Assembly (NCBI GenBank): GCA_937870825.1
Contig: CALMZO010000416.1
Coordinates: 1 to 39,332, forward strand
Source: an uncultured Chloroflexota bacterium
GTDB taxonomy: Bacteria; Chloroflexota; Anaerolineae; UBA4142; SHND01
Length of the DNA: 39,332 nucleotides
Direction: 5' to 3'
Shown: piece by piece, positions 20,045-28,674 of the stretch
Layout: each line of letters starts with the position of its first letter
Position numbering within the stretch: the stretch's first letter is position 1
Program-made: the position numbers and the translations under genes
The notes under the pieces: generated by a model
The model's input: the letters and a program-made list of their open reading frames with translations, nothing else
The model's database searches: none
What the model was told of the DNA's origin: nothing

Positions 20045-22011
20045 ATTTGTTCGGTCTTGAAATTCGCCGCAGCAATCGCATTGCGGAGTTAGAAAAGTCG
20101 CTCGCCGACGAAGCGCGCGCGCGTGTCGCGTTGCAAGCGCAGGTGCAGACGCTTGAGCAACAAGCGGTGCGCGTCAGCGATTTATCCGAAATGGCGCAAC
20201 GAGTGACGGGTCAGCAGCAGGCAAATTCGAGCGCGTTCCCTTTTGGTCCACTCTCGCCGTTACCACCGCATGGCACGGTACAAGAGCAATCGTTGGGTCC
20301 GCGCCGCTGGCAGTATCCCGTCGGCGCAAACGTGCAGTTCACGCCGCGCCAAAGCGAACAGGTTTCGTTCGAGGCATTACGCAATTTCGCGCGGCTCTAT
20401 GATGTGGCGCGCATTTGCATTCAGGTTCGCAAAGAGGAATTGCAGGGCTTGGCGTGGAAAATCACGACCAAAGACGATGGACGCGAGGACGAATTCAGAA
20501 CGCAGATTGCAGAGGTCACGAATTTTTTTCAAAAACCGGACCGCCGCAACACGTTCGACGATTGGCTGGGCTTGCTCGTCGAGGACATCTTTGTCATTGA
20601 TGCGCTCACACTTCACAAACAATTCACACGCGGTAAAGAGTTGCACGCGCTGCGCGTCGTGGACGGGGCGACGATTCATCCGGTCATTGATGAAGTCGGC
20701 GACATCTACGGCTATCAGCAAATTATTTATGGAGTCCCGCGCACCGCGTACATTGACGCGCAGTATGCGACAGCAATGCCGGATGTTGAAAAAACGAAAG
20801 CGATTTTTCCGCTTTCCCAACTCATCTATCGCCCGCGCGTTCAGATTCCCGATTCGCTCTATGGCTTTCCCCCGCTCGAATGGGTCATCATGTCGGTCAA
20901 TCAAGCGTTACGCAAACAAGTCTCTGACCTGACATGGTTCACAGAAGGCAACACGCCCGAAGGATTTATTTCGATGCCTGACGGCGTGATGGGACTCGAA
21001 CAGGCAAAAGCGTTCGAGGATGATTTCAATGCGCTGCTCGCGGGTAATGACAAGATGCGCCGCCGCCTGCGCTTCTTGCCGTGGAACGCAACGATAACGA
21101 TTCCGCGCGCGTTCACGACCGATACGGCATGGGATGAATTCTTGCTCAAGAAAACGTGCGCCGCCATTGGCGTCTCACCGCAAGAAATTGGATTTACGGC
21201 TGATGTGAACAAAGCCACGGGCGAGATGCAAGAGAACGTGCAATCTCGGCGCAGCACCGAGCCGCTGACGCAATTCTTTGAATCCATGCTGACCGAAGTG
21301 ATTGAACTGGACTTTGGTTACACCGAATTGAAATTTTCCTTCCATGTGCAGCGCGCGGAAGAGGACATTCTCAAAATCGCACAGGCGGATGAAATTTATA
21401 TTCGCTCGGCTGCCACTTCGATTGACGAAGTGCGAAGCAAGCGCAATCTCGGTAAGCCGTTCGGCATTGACCGCCCGTTTATCACGACGCCCTTGGGCGT
21501 GACGTACCTCGACGATGCGCTCGGCACGCACGGCAGTGACAACGTCGAGGTTGCCACGAAATCGGGCGAAGGACGCGTTTTCACAGCGGCAGAATTGCGA
21601 GAGGCGGCACGCGCGGAAAAGGAACGCACCGGCAAGTCCGCCGAGCAATTGATTGCGGAGAAATCCGCACTCCAGCAGTGGCGCGAGAACTCGTTGAACC
21701 GCATCAAGCAGGGCAAGCGCCCCAAATTGGAGTTTGAAAGCGACGCGTTGTCTGCGGACACGCGCGAGCGCATCGTGAGGAAATTGCAAGGCGCGCAAAC
21801 GGCGGACGAGGTACGCTCGGTATTTGACGCGATACTCGCGCAACAGGGTTTTTTTTTAACCAAGTCCCGCACGCGCGATATCCGTGAGCCGCAGCGTCGC
21901 GCGAAACTGCGCGCGGAGCAAGAGATTCAAGCCGCACTTGCAGAGTTTTGGGCAGCGCAAGGAAAACGAATTTGGGAGCATCTAAAAAATGTTCAATCTG
22001 AAGATACATAA
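20041..22011 (+). CDS. Phage portal protein
   Basis: The 656-residue protein has an N-terminal coiled coil (about 12-50) and then the portal core with YDVARICIQVRKEELQGLAW (about 121-140), a region typical of portal proteins of the HK97-like and SPP1-like classes, plus PLEWVIMSVNQALR and the ATGEMQENVQSRR helix region. The portal dodecamer is the DNA gate at one capsid vertex and docks the terminase. The C-terminal 150 residues are charged and helical. Start ATG overlaps the terminase stop. Confidence 0.9.
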   Translation: MNLFGLEIRRSNRIAELEKSLADEARARVALQAQVQTLEQQAVRVSDLSEMAQRVTGQQQANSSAFPFGPLSPLPPHGTVQEQSLGPRRWQYPVGANVQFTPRQSEQVSFEALRNFARLYDVARICIQVRKEELQGLAWKITTKDDGREDEFRTQIAEVTNFFQKPDRRNTFDDWLGLLVEDIFVIDALTLHKQFTRGKELHALRVVDGATIHPVIDEVGDIYGYQQIIYGVPRTAYIDAQYATAMPDVEKTKAIFPLSQLIYRPRVQIPDSLYGFPPLEWVIMSVNQALRKQVSDLTWFTEGNTPEGFISMPDGVMGLEQAKAFEDDFNALLAGNDKMRRRLRFLPWNATITIPRAFTTDTAWDEFLLKKTCAAIGVSPQEIGFTADVNKATGEMQENVQSRRSTEPLTQFFESMLTEVIELDFGYTELKFSFHVQRAEEDILKIAQADEIYIRSAATSIDEVRSKRNLGKPFGIDRPFITTPLGVTYLDDALGTHGSDNVEVATKSGEGRVFTAAELREAARAEKERTGKSAEQLIAEKSALQQWRENSLNRIKQGKRPKLEFESDALSADTRERIVRKLQGAQTADEVRSVFDAILAQQGFFLTKSRTRDIREPQRRAKLRAEQEIQAALAEFWAAQGKRIWEHLKNVQSEDT

Positions 22012-22201
22012 GCATTCCAACTTTGAAAGAAATTGTGAGATTTTTATTCTGCCTCAGATAGGGCAACATCTATCAGTGCCTCACGCAGAAATCATTCAAG
22101 CCAATGAGGACATTGTTTATCAGCGCGTAATGAATTGGATTGCACAGTGGCAAGGACTGGGACATTATCTTGTTTCCCTGTTGGACACTGGGGATGAATA
22201 A
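21989..22201 (+). CDS. Small protein of unknown function between portal and head protein
   Basis: The 70-residue frame starts 23 bases before the portal stop and overlaps the next gene by eight bases. The region is less GC-rich than its neighbours. It includes NCEIFILPQIGQHLSVPHAE and VMNWIAQWQGLGHYLVSLLD, with Trp and hydrophobic residues, and has no recognised family. It fills the only gap between portal and MuF genes, and such tight overlaps favour a real gene, but similarity is unproved. Confidence 0.55.
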   Translation: MFNLKIHKHSNFERNCEIFILPQIGQHLSVPHAEIIQANEDIVYQRVMNWIAQWQGLGHYLVSLLDTGDE

Positions 22202-22784
22202 CGAACTCCTTGTTGCGCTCGCGCAATACTTTGAGCAATTTGCAGAAGCTGACGACGATGCGCTGCTCGACATGCTGCTGCCGATTTTGGAACAAGCTGC
22301 AAAGGATGGAGCGAATGATGCGCCACTGCCGGATGGAATCAAGGTGGATTGGCAGCTCGTCAACGAAAACGCCGTCACGTGGGCAAAGGATTACGGTGCG
22401 CAGCTGGTCAGCAAAATCAACGACACGACGAGGCAAACGCTCGCCGAGTTGGTGAGCCAACATTTGAACACGCCCGGCGCAACACTCGGCGATTTGCAAG
22501 AAAAAATTCAAGCGACGATGAAGGCGAACGAGGTACGCGCCCGTCTCATCGCTCAAACGGAGATTACACGCGCGTTCGCGCAAGGCAATCTGAAAGCATG
22601 GCAGGAAAGTGGCGCGATTGAAAAGAAACGCTGGCGCACCAACAACGACTCGCTTGTCTGTGAAATTTGTGCGCCGCTCAATGGCAAGGTCGTCGAACTC
22701 AATGTGGAATTTGCAAAAGGACTTGCGTCGCCGCCCGCGCATCCGGGCTGCCGCTGTTGGGTAACGCCCGTTGTGGAAATTTGA
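22194..22784 (+). CDS. Phage head morphogenesis protein, MuF (SPP1 gp7)-like
   Basis: The 196-residue protein ends with the MuF domain: LIAQTEITRAFAQGNLKAW, then W....D..VCEICAPLNGKVV and PPAHPGCRCWVTPV, with conserved Cys pairs and HPGCRC. MuF proteins are minor head proteins that travel with DNA or aid head assembly. The N-terminal part is helical and acidic. Start ATG 22194, inside the end of the previous small gene. Confidence 0.9.
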   Translation: MNNELLVALAQYFEQFAEADDDALLDMLLPILEQAAKDGANDAPLPDGIKVDWQLVNENAVTWAKDYGAQLVSKINDTTRQTLAELVSQHLNTPGATLGDLQEKIQATMKANEVRARLIAQTEITRAFAQGNLKAWQESGAIEKKRWRTNNDSLVCEICAPLNGKVVELNVEFAKGLASPPAHPGCRCWVTPVVEI

Positions 22785-22785
22785 A

Positions 22786-23319
22786 ATGGCTGACGGTGGA
22801 ATTTTTCTGAATGGCTATAACCAAGTGCGCGCGAAATTTGCAAACGCGCCGAAAGAGATTGGGCGCGAACTGAGCGTCGGCATGACGCGGGCGCTCGCGC
22901 TGCTGCACGATGCGATTGCCGAGTATCCACCGGAAAGCGAAGCGAATCGCCCGCCCGGTCCGATGGTCACGCGCCGATGGAAATTAAAAGACGGGACAGT
23001 CAAAGAAAAACGTGTGCCTGCGAATCGTTGGTACGTGCGCGGCACCGGCTTTCGCTACACCAGCGGACGCGTGGACCCCGTGAGCGAACAGCTCGGACGT
23101 TCGTGGACATCCACACTCAACACCTCTTCCACAACGTGGGAAGGCGTGCTCGGCAACAAAACGAGTTACGGACCGGTCGTGCAGGACGAAACGCAGCAAG
23201 CGCGCATTCACAAAGCGCGCGGTTGGAAAACGGTACAGAGCGTTGTGGCGGAATATCGCACGCGCGTCATTCAGGTTTTGCAGAGCGCGGTAGACCGCGC
23301 GTTGAACATTGCTCGCTAG
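22786..23319 (+). CDS. HK97 gp10-like head-tail/neck protein (probable)
   Basis: The 177-residue protein has an N-terminal amphipathic helix region (NQVRAKFANAPKEIGRELSV), a PPESEANRPPGP loop, and the 'R..YVRG.GF.Y' and 'LGRSWT' blocks found in phage minor structural proteins of the gp10 class, ending with a helix (VIQVLQSAVDRALNIAR). The location between MuF and protease genes is unusual for gp10, which normally follows the connectors, so the family call is moderate. ATG at 22786 follows the MuF stop by one base. Confidence 0.65.
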   Translation: MADGGIFLNGYNQVRAKFANAPKEIGRELSVGMTRALALLHDAIAEYPPESEANRPPGPMVTRRWKLKDGTVKEKRVPANRWYVRGTGFRYTSGRVDPVSEQLGRSWTSTLNTSSTTWEGVLGNKTSYGPVVQDETQQARIHKARGWKTVQSVVAEYRTRVIQVLQSAVDRALNIAR

Positions 23320-23334
23320 GCGAGGAGGTCAAGC

Positions 23335-25173
23335 ATGTCGAAATTGAATTTGTTTGTCCCACTGACCAAAGTGGACGAAAGCAAACGCGAAGTGTGGGGC
23401 GTCGCCGCCGAAGAAGCACCTGACAAGACCGGCGAGATTATGGACTATGCCAAGTCCAAACCGCGCTTTCAGGAATGGTCCCAGCAAATCGCAAAAGCGA
23501 GCGGGGGCAAATCGCTCGGCAACGTGCGCGAGATGCACCAGCCGAATGCTGTCGGCAAACTGATTGACCTGCAATTCGATGACACGGCAAAAAAGATTTA
23601 TGTCGGCGCAAAAATTGTAGATGACACAGCGTGGAAAAAAGTTTCGGAAGGCGTCTACACCGGTTTCTCGATTGGCGGCGATTACGGCGAGATGTGGCGT
23701 GATGTAGAGCATCCCACATTGAAACGCTACGAGGCGATTCCTGCCGAAGTTTCGACGGTGGACAATCCCGCGATGTATGGCGCGACATTTGAAATGATTC
23801 GCGCAAACGGCGCAAGCGAGTTGCGAAAATTCGCCGCGCCTTTGAAAAAAGAAGATGACGCGCCGAGCGATGAAAAACCAGAGGACGACGCGCCTCCGAA
23901 AGAGGAACAGGCAAAAGAAAAAGGCGACGACGAACCAAAGGACGACGCGGCAGACAAAGACCGCGCGGAAAAGACGCCGCTCGCGCTCAACTTGGAAAAG
24001 CTCGCCAAGTGTTATCCCGACGCAGTTGCCATTGATGCCGGTGATTGGGATGTGTCTCGCGCGTTGAGTGTACTCGCGCAGGTCTCCGCACTTATGCAAA
24101 GCGAAGCGTGGACTGGCGAAACCGAACACGTCGCGCTCGTATCGTCAATCCTTGCTCAATTGCAAACGTTCCTCGACGCGGAAATTGCCGAAGCGCGCGC
24201 ATTTGCAGAACGAGAAGCGCAAGTCGTTGCAGATGACCGCCTTGCGAATGCAGAACAAACCCTCGCCGAAGTGACCGAACCTACCGTAACGACCGACGAG
24301 GAAACTGAAACGCTCGAAATGGCGGCGCGCGGTAACGAATTGCAAAAAGCCGCAGCGAATGGCGCGAATGCGCGCGTGATTCTCGAATCCAAAATCCATC
24401 AAGCGTACACCGTCACCTGCGACCAATTGTTGCAGCGCGGCTACATTGACCGCGCGACGCGTTTGAAAATTTCTAAATTGATGGGCGAGATGCTTACCGC
24501 GTTCGCCGACGCGCTCGGTGCGGAATTGGAAAAAGTAAATCTCTCGCCTGCTGATGTGGATTTCATCGCGGCAAAACTCGCGCAAGGCGAACTACTAAAA
24601 CTCGACCCAGCGAAACAAGACTTGGAAAAACGCGGTGCGCGGCATAACGCGGGCGATGCCGCAATGCTGCAAACGATTCACGACCACGCGTGCGCGCTTG
24701 GCGCAAATTGTGAGTCTGGAGCGGAAAAAGAAATGAATCCCGACGAACTCAAAAAATGGATGGACGCGGCAGCCACCGAACGCGCCGCGCAGACCGAAAC
24801 GACATTGCAAAAATTGATTGGCGATGCCATTGCGCCTCTCGCGCAAGCGGACGAATTGAACAAGGTGATGGAGACGACAGGGGAACTCGGCAAGCGAGCC
24901 GAGGAGTTGGAGAAACAACTCAAGGCGCTCGCGGAACGCGTTGCCGTCGTCGAGAAAACTCCCGAAGGTCAACTGCCCGTTTTGCGCGTGGTCAAGCGTG
25001 ATGGCGCGCCGGAGACGGTGGAAAAAGCAGATGCGCTGGCAGTCCTCGAAAAATATCGCGAGGATGCAAGTCTCGACGCCGTCACACGAAGCGCCGTGGG
25101 AAAAATCCTCGCGCTCGAAGAAATGAAAAAGACAATTCAACAAGGACCGCAAAAAATCGGCGCTGCGCCGTGA
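23335..25173 (+). CDS. Prohead protease (XkdF-like) fused to a long scaffold-like region
   Basis: The first ~160 residues resemble XkdF-type prohead serine proteases: TGEIMDY, NVREMHQPNAVGK with a probable catalytic His68, and VYTGFSIGGDY with probable Ser112, followed by EVSTVDNPA. From residue ~170 comes an acidic/basic low-complexity linker, then ~400 helical, Ala/Glu-rich residues with coiled-coil character (ETTGELGKRAEELEKQLKAL) suited to scaffolding. At 612 residues it is much longer than a single prohead protease (about 200). The scaffold would be cut out during maturation. AGGAGG just upstream of ATG 23335. Confidence 0.82.
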   Translation: MSKLNLFVPLTKVDESKREVWGVAAEEAPDKTGEIMDYAKSKPRFQEWSQQIAKASGGKSLGNVREMHQPNAVGKLIDLQFDDTAKKIYVGAKIVDDTAWKKVSEGVYTGFSIGGDYGEMWRDVEHPTLKRYEAIPAEVSTVDNPAMYGATFEMIRANGASELRKFAAPLKKEDDAPSDEKPEDDAPPKEEQAKEKGDDEPKDDAADKDRAEKTPLALNLEKLAKCYPDAVAIDAGDWDVSRALSVLAQVSALMQSEAWTGETEHVALVSSILAQLQTFLDAEIAEARAFAEREAQVVADDRLANAEQTLAEVTEPTVTTDEETETLEMAARGNELQKAAANGANARVILESKIHQAYTVTCDQLLQRGYIDRATRLKISKLMGEMLTAFADALGAELEKVNLSPADVDFIAAKLAQGELLKLDPAKQDLEKRGARHNAGDAAMLQTIHDHACALGANCESGAEKEMNPDELKKWMDAAATERAAQTETTLQKLIGDAIAPLAQADELNKVMETTGELGKRAEELEKQLKALAERVAVVEKTPEGQLPVLRVVKRDGAPETVEKADALAVLEKYREDASLDAVTRSAVGKILALEEMKKTIQQGPQKIGAAP

Positions 25174-25199
25174 TTGCGAGTACCCTATAGGAGTCCAAT

Positions 25200-26672
25200 A
25201 TGTTTCCTCAAGACCAATTGGCGGGACACAATCGTTATTCCTTTTCCCAAGAAACGATTGACCTCGCACGCAAAGCCGTCACGGGTGGACTTGGCAAAGC
25301 CACGACGACCGGTATTGATTTGAATACCGCGCTCGTAGGATATCCGCTCGAAGCGCCATCGAAAAAACTCTATCCCGTTCTCTCACCGATTCGCAACCTG
25401 TTGCCGCGTCTCCCTGTCACGGTGCTGTCCGTGGGCGGCATGGCAGGCACAGCATTGAATTGGAAACAGATTACCGCGATCAACGCGGGCAATCTCTGGC
25501 CCACAGTTGCTGCCGGCGCGCGCAACTCTGCCATCCAATACACCGAAGCCGACAAGTCCGCCTCGTTCAAAACCTTTGGTTTGGACGACAAGGTCGTAGA
25601 CGAAGCCATCTGGGCAGGGCGCGGCTTTGAAGATGCACGCGCGCTTTCAGCACTTGCGACGCTCCAAGCGACGATGGTTGCAGAAGAACGTTTGCTGCTC
25701 GGCGGCAATGTCACCGCGCTCGGCGCGCCAGCGGGACTTGCCGCTACCGCGTCTGCATCAGGTGGCTCGCTCGCCACTGGGACGTATCGTTGCATAGTCA
25801 GCGCTCTCACAATGCAGGGCTGGTATCAAGCGGCGAAAGGTCGCACAGGCGGTGTGGATGCCAACGGCGAAACAGATGGCAGCACGAACACATCGACCGC
25901 CGTCACTGGTCCGAACGGCAAACTCGACCTGACATGGACGGCGAAACGAGGCGCGTTTGCGTACAACGTCTTTATTGACAATGGCGCGGGGGGCGCGTAT
26001 GCGTATCACAGCACCGTGTTTGTCAATGCAGCGACAATTACGAGTATTGCGGGCGTTGTGGCGAACACGCCCAACACGGCGGACAAGACCGCGAACGCGC
26101 TCGACTTTGACGGACTCATTCCGCAAATCGAAGCCGCGAATGCGGGCTATTACAGCTCGCTCAACAATGCCACGTTAACTGCCGATGGCGCGCAGGGCAT
26201 CGTCGAGATTGACACAGCACTGCAATCGCTGTGGGACAATCAGCGCGTCGGACCGCAGCGCATCTGGGTGAACTCGCAAGAAATCAACAACATCGCGAAG
26301 AAACTCACCAACGCAGGTTCTTCGTCGCTGGTGCGCGTTGTCGTCGAGAACACGGTGGACGCGCAGGGCAATCTCGTCGCGGGGATTCGCGCGGTCAAAT
26401 ACATCAACAAATACACCGGCGAAGTGATTGACATCACCGTGCATCCCAACATGCCTCCGGGCAAACTCATGGGGCTCACACACCGACTCCCCGAATGGTA
26501 TCCAAACAATAACATCCCCGAAGCCATCATCGTCTGCACGCTCCAAGAGTACGCGGACTATGAATTTGCGCGGACGGATCGCTCGACGCCGCACGGTGTA
26601 TACGCGAGCGAAGTGCTGGTGTGTTACGCGCCCGCGTTCTCCATGGTCATCACGAATATCAAGAACGGCTAA
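25200..26672 (+). CDS. Major capsid protein with inserted beta domain
   Basis: The 490-residue protein follows the protease-scaffold gene and has an HK97-type layout: N-terminal arm (about 1-50), P- and A-domain elements (RNLLPRLPVTVLSVGGMAG; AIQYTEADKSASFKTFGL; IWAGRGFEDARALSALATL) and a C-terminal core (GPQRIWVNSQEINNIAKKL; VIDITVHPNMPPGKLM). Residues about 176-300 are a Gly/Ser/Thr-rich insertion (GTYRCIVSALTMQG, YNVFIDNG) with an Ig/fibronectin-like strand pattern, perhaps a surface domain. ATAGGAG precedes ATG 25200. The call rests on position, length and fold pattern. Confidence 0.85.
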   Translation: MFPQDQLAGHNRYSFSQETIDLARKAVTGGLGKATTTGIDLNTALVGYPLEAPSKKLYPVLSPIRNLLPRLPVTVLSVGGMAGTALNWKQITAINAGNLWPTVAAGARNSAIQYTEADKSASFKTFGLDDKVVDEAIWAGRGFEDARALSALATLQATMVAEERLLLGGNVTALGAPAGLAATASASGGSLATGTYRCIVSALTMQGWYQAAKGRTGGVDANGETDGSTNTSTAVTGPNGKLDLTWTAKRGAFAYNVFIDNGAGGAYAYHSTVFVNAATITSIAGVVANTPNTADKTANALDFDGLIPQIEAANAGYYSSLNNATLTADGAQGIVEIDTALQSLWDNQRVGPQRIWVNSQEINNIAKKLTNAGSSSLVRVVVENTVDAQGNLVAGIRAVKYINKYTGEVIDITVHPNMPPGKLMGLTHRLPEWYPNNNIPEAIIVCTLQEYADYEFARTDRSTPHGVYASEVLVCYAPAFSMVITNIKNG

Positions 26673-26718
26673 GTCGCGCAGGAACGATTAGATGTGTCGT
26701 CGGAGCGCATCTAGCCGT

Positions 26719-26761
26719 GCGGGGGAGTGGGTTTCCTCCTTTACCACTCTCCCGCTTTGTT
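26719..26761 (+). terminator. Terminator-like hairpin after the capsid gene
   Basis: GCGGGGGAGTGG (26719-26730) pairs with CCACTCTCCCGC (26744-26755, one G-T pair), loop of 13, then TTTGTT. A weaker stem TAGATG/CATCTA lies before it. It could reduce transcription of genes after the abundant capsid mRNA. Confidence 0.68.
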
Positions 26762-26789
26762 CAAAAGGAATTTGTTGAGGAGGTTTCCA

Positions 26790-27044
26790 ATGCGCTTTCA
26801 AGTAAAAGGCGATATTACCGCAATCAGTGTCGAGGAAGAATCGTTTGCCGTGCAAAATGGCGTTGTCCAAGTGCCCGACCGTTCGGCAGTCAAAGTCGCG
26901 CTCGAGCAGTTCATTCGCGACGGCGTCTTGACGCCGTTGCCTGATATTGTGCCGCCAGCCCCAACGGAACCGCCGTCACCGCCCGCGCCGCCAAGTGAGA
27001 ATGACGACTCGAAAAAGGACAAGAGCAAGTCCAAAGACAAGTAA
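26790..27044 (+). CDS. Small phage structural-region protein with Pro-rich and Lys-rich tail
   Basis: The 84-residue protein has a beta-like N-terminal part (MRFQVKGDITAISV, FAVQNGVVQVPD), a helix (AVKVALEQFIRDGVLTPL), then a Pro-rich linker and a Lys/Ser/Asp tail. No named family recognised; small proteins of this form occur next to capsid genes. GAGGAGG (26775-26781) serves the ATG at 26790. Confidence 0.75.
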   Translation: MRFQVKGDITAISVEEESFAVQNGVVQVPDRSAVKVALEQFIRDGVLTPLPDIVPPAPTEPPSPPAPPSENDDSKKDKSKSKDK

Positions 27045-27047
27045 GCG

Positions 27048-27674
27048 ATGCCAAACTTTACGCAGTACTGTACGCTCGAACAGGTCAAGACCTACGGCGC
27101 GATTGCGGACACGGATTCGAACGATGATACGTACATCAACAAAATCATCACCGCCGTCCAAAATGGCATTGACGCGTTTTGCAATTGGTCCTTTCACGAC
27201 GAGACGCGCACGAACGAAGAACGCAGCGGAGCGGATGTCAAGATCGACAACGATGGCTATATGCAAATACGCGTGGATAAATGCCCGGTCTATGCCGTGT
27301 CGAGTGTGGCGTATCGGTTTCATCCCGCGCAGAGCTGGGCGAGCGTAGAGTCGACGCTCGTCGAAACGTTTCCAACTCCGAGCAGCGTGCCGCACCCACG
27401 CGCCGACAGCAATTTGATTCTCTGCTATGTGAATATGCGCGCCCATCGCAACGACCGCGTGCGCGTGAAAGTTACGTACTCGGGCGGTTTTGCGACGACA
27501 GACCCGCCGGGCGCATTGAATCTGCTGGCGACGCGTCTCACTTGGTGGAGATACAAGCAGCGCGCGGCGGCGTTCGACAAAATCGCCATGCCCGAAATAG
27601 GTCAAGTCATCATTCCAAGCGCGCTGCCGCCGGACCTACGGCGCGACTTGGAGTTGTGGAAACGCGTCGCGTAA
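27048..27674 (+). CDS. Head-tail connector protein (HK97 gp6-like)
   Basis: The 208-residue protein shows the gp6-type pattern: CTLEQVKTYGAIADTDSNDD with YINKIITAVQNGIDAFCNWS (about residues 8-48), a central beta region with VDKCPVYAVSSVAYRF, and a C-terminal helix (NLLATRLTWWRYKQRAA). These proteins form the ring under the portal. Starts three bases after the previous stop. Confidence 0.8.
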   Translation: MPNFTQYCTLEQVKTYGAIADTDSNDDTYINKIITAVQNGIDAFCNWSFHDETRTNEERSGADVKIDNDGYMQIRVDKCPVYAVSSVAYRFHPAQSWASVESTLVETFPTPSSVPHPRADSNLILCYVNMRAHRNDRVRVKVTYSGGFATTDPPGALNLLATRLTWWRYKQRAAAFDKIAMPEIGQVIIPSALPPDLRRDLELWKRVA

Positions 27675-27707
27675 TTTACGTTGAGCGGAACAAAGTGGAG
27701 ACGAAAC

Positions 27708-27977
27708 GTGGCAACTCTCGGCAAAATCAAAATTGATACACGCGGCAAAATCAATCCCGCGCAGTGGAAAGTGTTTCTCGGCACGCATGACATCTCGCAC
27801 CTCATCGCGGGCATCAGCATCACCGCCGCAGCCGGAATGCCGCTGCCTGTTGTCAATTTAACGCTGCTGGGTCAGGTGGAATTGCCTGAAGAACTTGACG
27901 CCATTTTGCAAGCCACTCAGTTGCCCGAAGTGAACGAATCGGTAGGTGACCAATTGGTCGCGGAGCCAAGCTCATGA
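27708..27977 (+). CDS. Small phage tail/neck-region protein
   Basis: The 89-residue protein starts at GTG 27708 with GGAGA upstream (an ATG-free frame extends to 27681). It contains INPAQWKVFLGTHDISHLIA and GMPLPVVNLTLLGQVELPEE, a beta-rich pattern. No family recognised. It overlaps the next gene by 4 nt and lies among head-tail joining genes. Confidence 0.7.
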   Translation: MATLGKIKIDTRGKINPAQWKVFLGTHDISHLIAGISITAAAGMPLPVVNLTLLGQVELPEELDAILQATQLPEVNESVGDQLVAEPSS

Positions 27978-28402
27978 GTTTGCGCGCGCAGGTGAACTTG
28001 ATTCACACGATAGCTGTACCGTCCACGTGGAAAAAATATGATGTGGACAACGTACCCGCGCAGTTGTCGCAAGCCAAGTTGCCCGCGCTCATTCTTGTCG
28101 AAGCGCAAAACCAAAGCGGCGAATTTGTCGAAACGACAATGCAGCAAGGTTCGTTCGACGTGCAGTATTACGTTTCGCATCTGCTTGTGTGGAAACCGCT
28201 CATCAGCGGACGGGTGAACAAAATCATTGCACTCGGCGAGATGGTGGACTTTCTCGACACGTATCTCGCGTCGGCAAAAGCCATCATCGGGCAGTTCGAC
28301 ATTCCACCGCGTATCAGCGTCAAGCGCCTGCCAAGTATCGTCGAAGGCGAAGCGGAATACTATGCGCGCGAATTTGTGTGGCGGCTGGAGGATTATCTAT
28401 GA
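27974..28402 (+). CDS. Probable tail terminator/head closure protein
   Basis: The 142-residue protein sits after the connector and before the tail tube, the position of head-closure or tail-terminator proteins. It has LRAQVNLIHTIAVPSTWKKY, a central FDVQYYVSHLLVWKPLISGR and FVWRLEDYL at the end, a mixed alpha/beta pattern. The role is inferred mainly from gene order. It overlaps both neighbours by 4 nt (ATGA), implying coupled translation. Confidence 0.65.
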   Translation: MSLRAQVNLIHTIAVPSTWKKYDVDNVPAQLSQAKLPALILVEAQNQSGEFVETTMQQGSFDVQYYVSHLLVWKPLISGRVNKIIALGEMVDFLDTYLASAKAIIGQFDIPPRISVKRLPSIVEGEAEYYAREFVWRLEDYL

Positions 28403-28674
28403 GCGATTTGCAAGATACAACCGAAATTTCATCGCGCGTCTATCGCGCGCAAACGGGCATCGAAAACGAACACGGAGCGCGCGTCGAAGCAGGCGACATC
28501 ATACCACTGGGCTTTGTTCCGGCTTGGCAGTTGCAGTACTGGCTCTCGCAGGGCGATGTGACGATGACCGAAGCAATTGTCATTGATGCATCCGACGGGG
28601 TGAACGCCGCCGAAGCCAGCGCGGCAAGCGAAGTACTGCACCAGCGCCGCAAGCAAAAGCGAGGTGAGCCATGA
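28399..28674 (+). CDS. Small phage protein of unknown function
   Basis: This 91-residue protein contains GARVEAGDIIPLGFVPAWQL and QYWLSQGDVTMTEAI, then an Ala-rich helix and a basic tail (HQRRKQKRGEP). No family recognised. It overlaps both the preceding and following genes by 4 nt, so it belongs to the tail operon. Confidence 0.7.
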   Translation: MSDLQDTTEISSRVYRAQTGIENEHGARVEAGDIIPLGFVPAWQLQYWLSQGDVTMTEAIVIDASDGVNAAEASAASEVLHQRRKQKRGEP

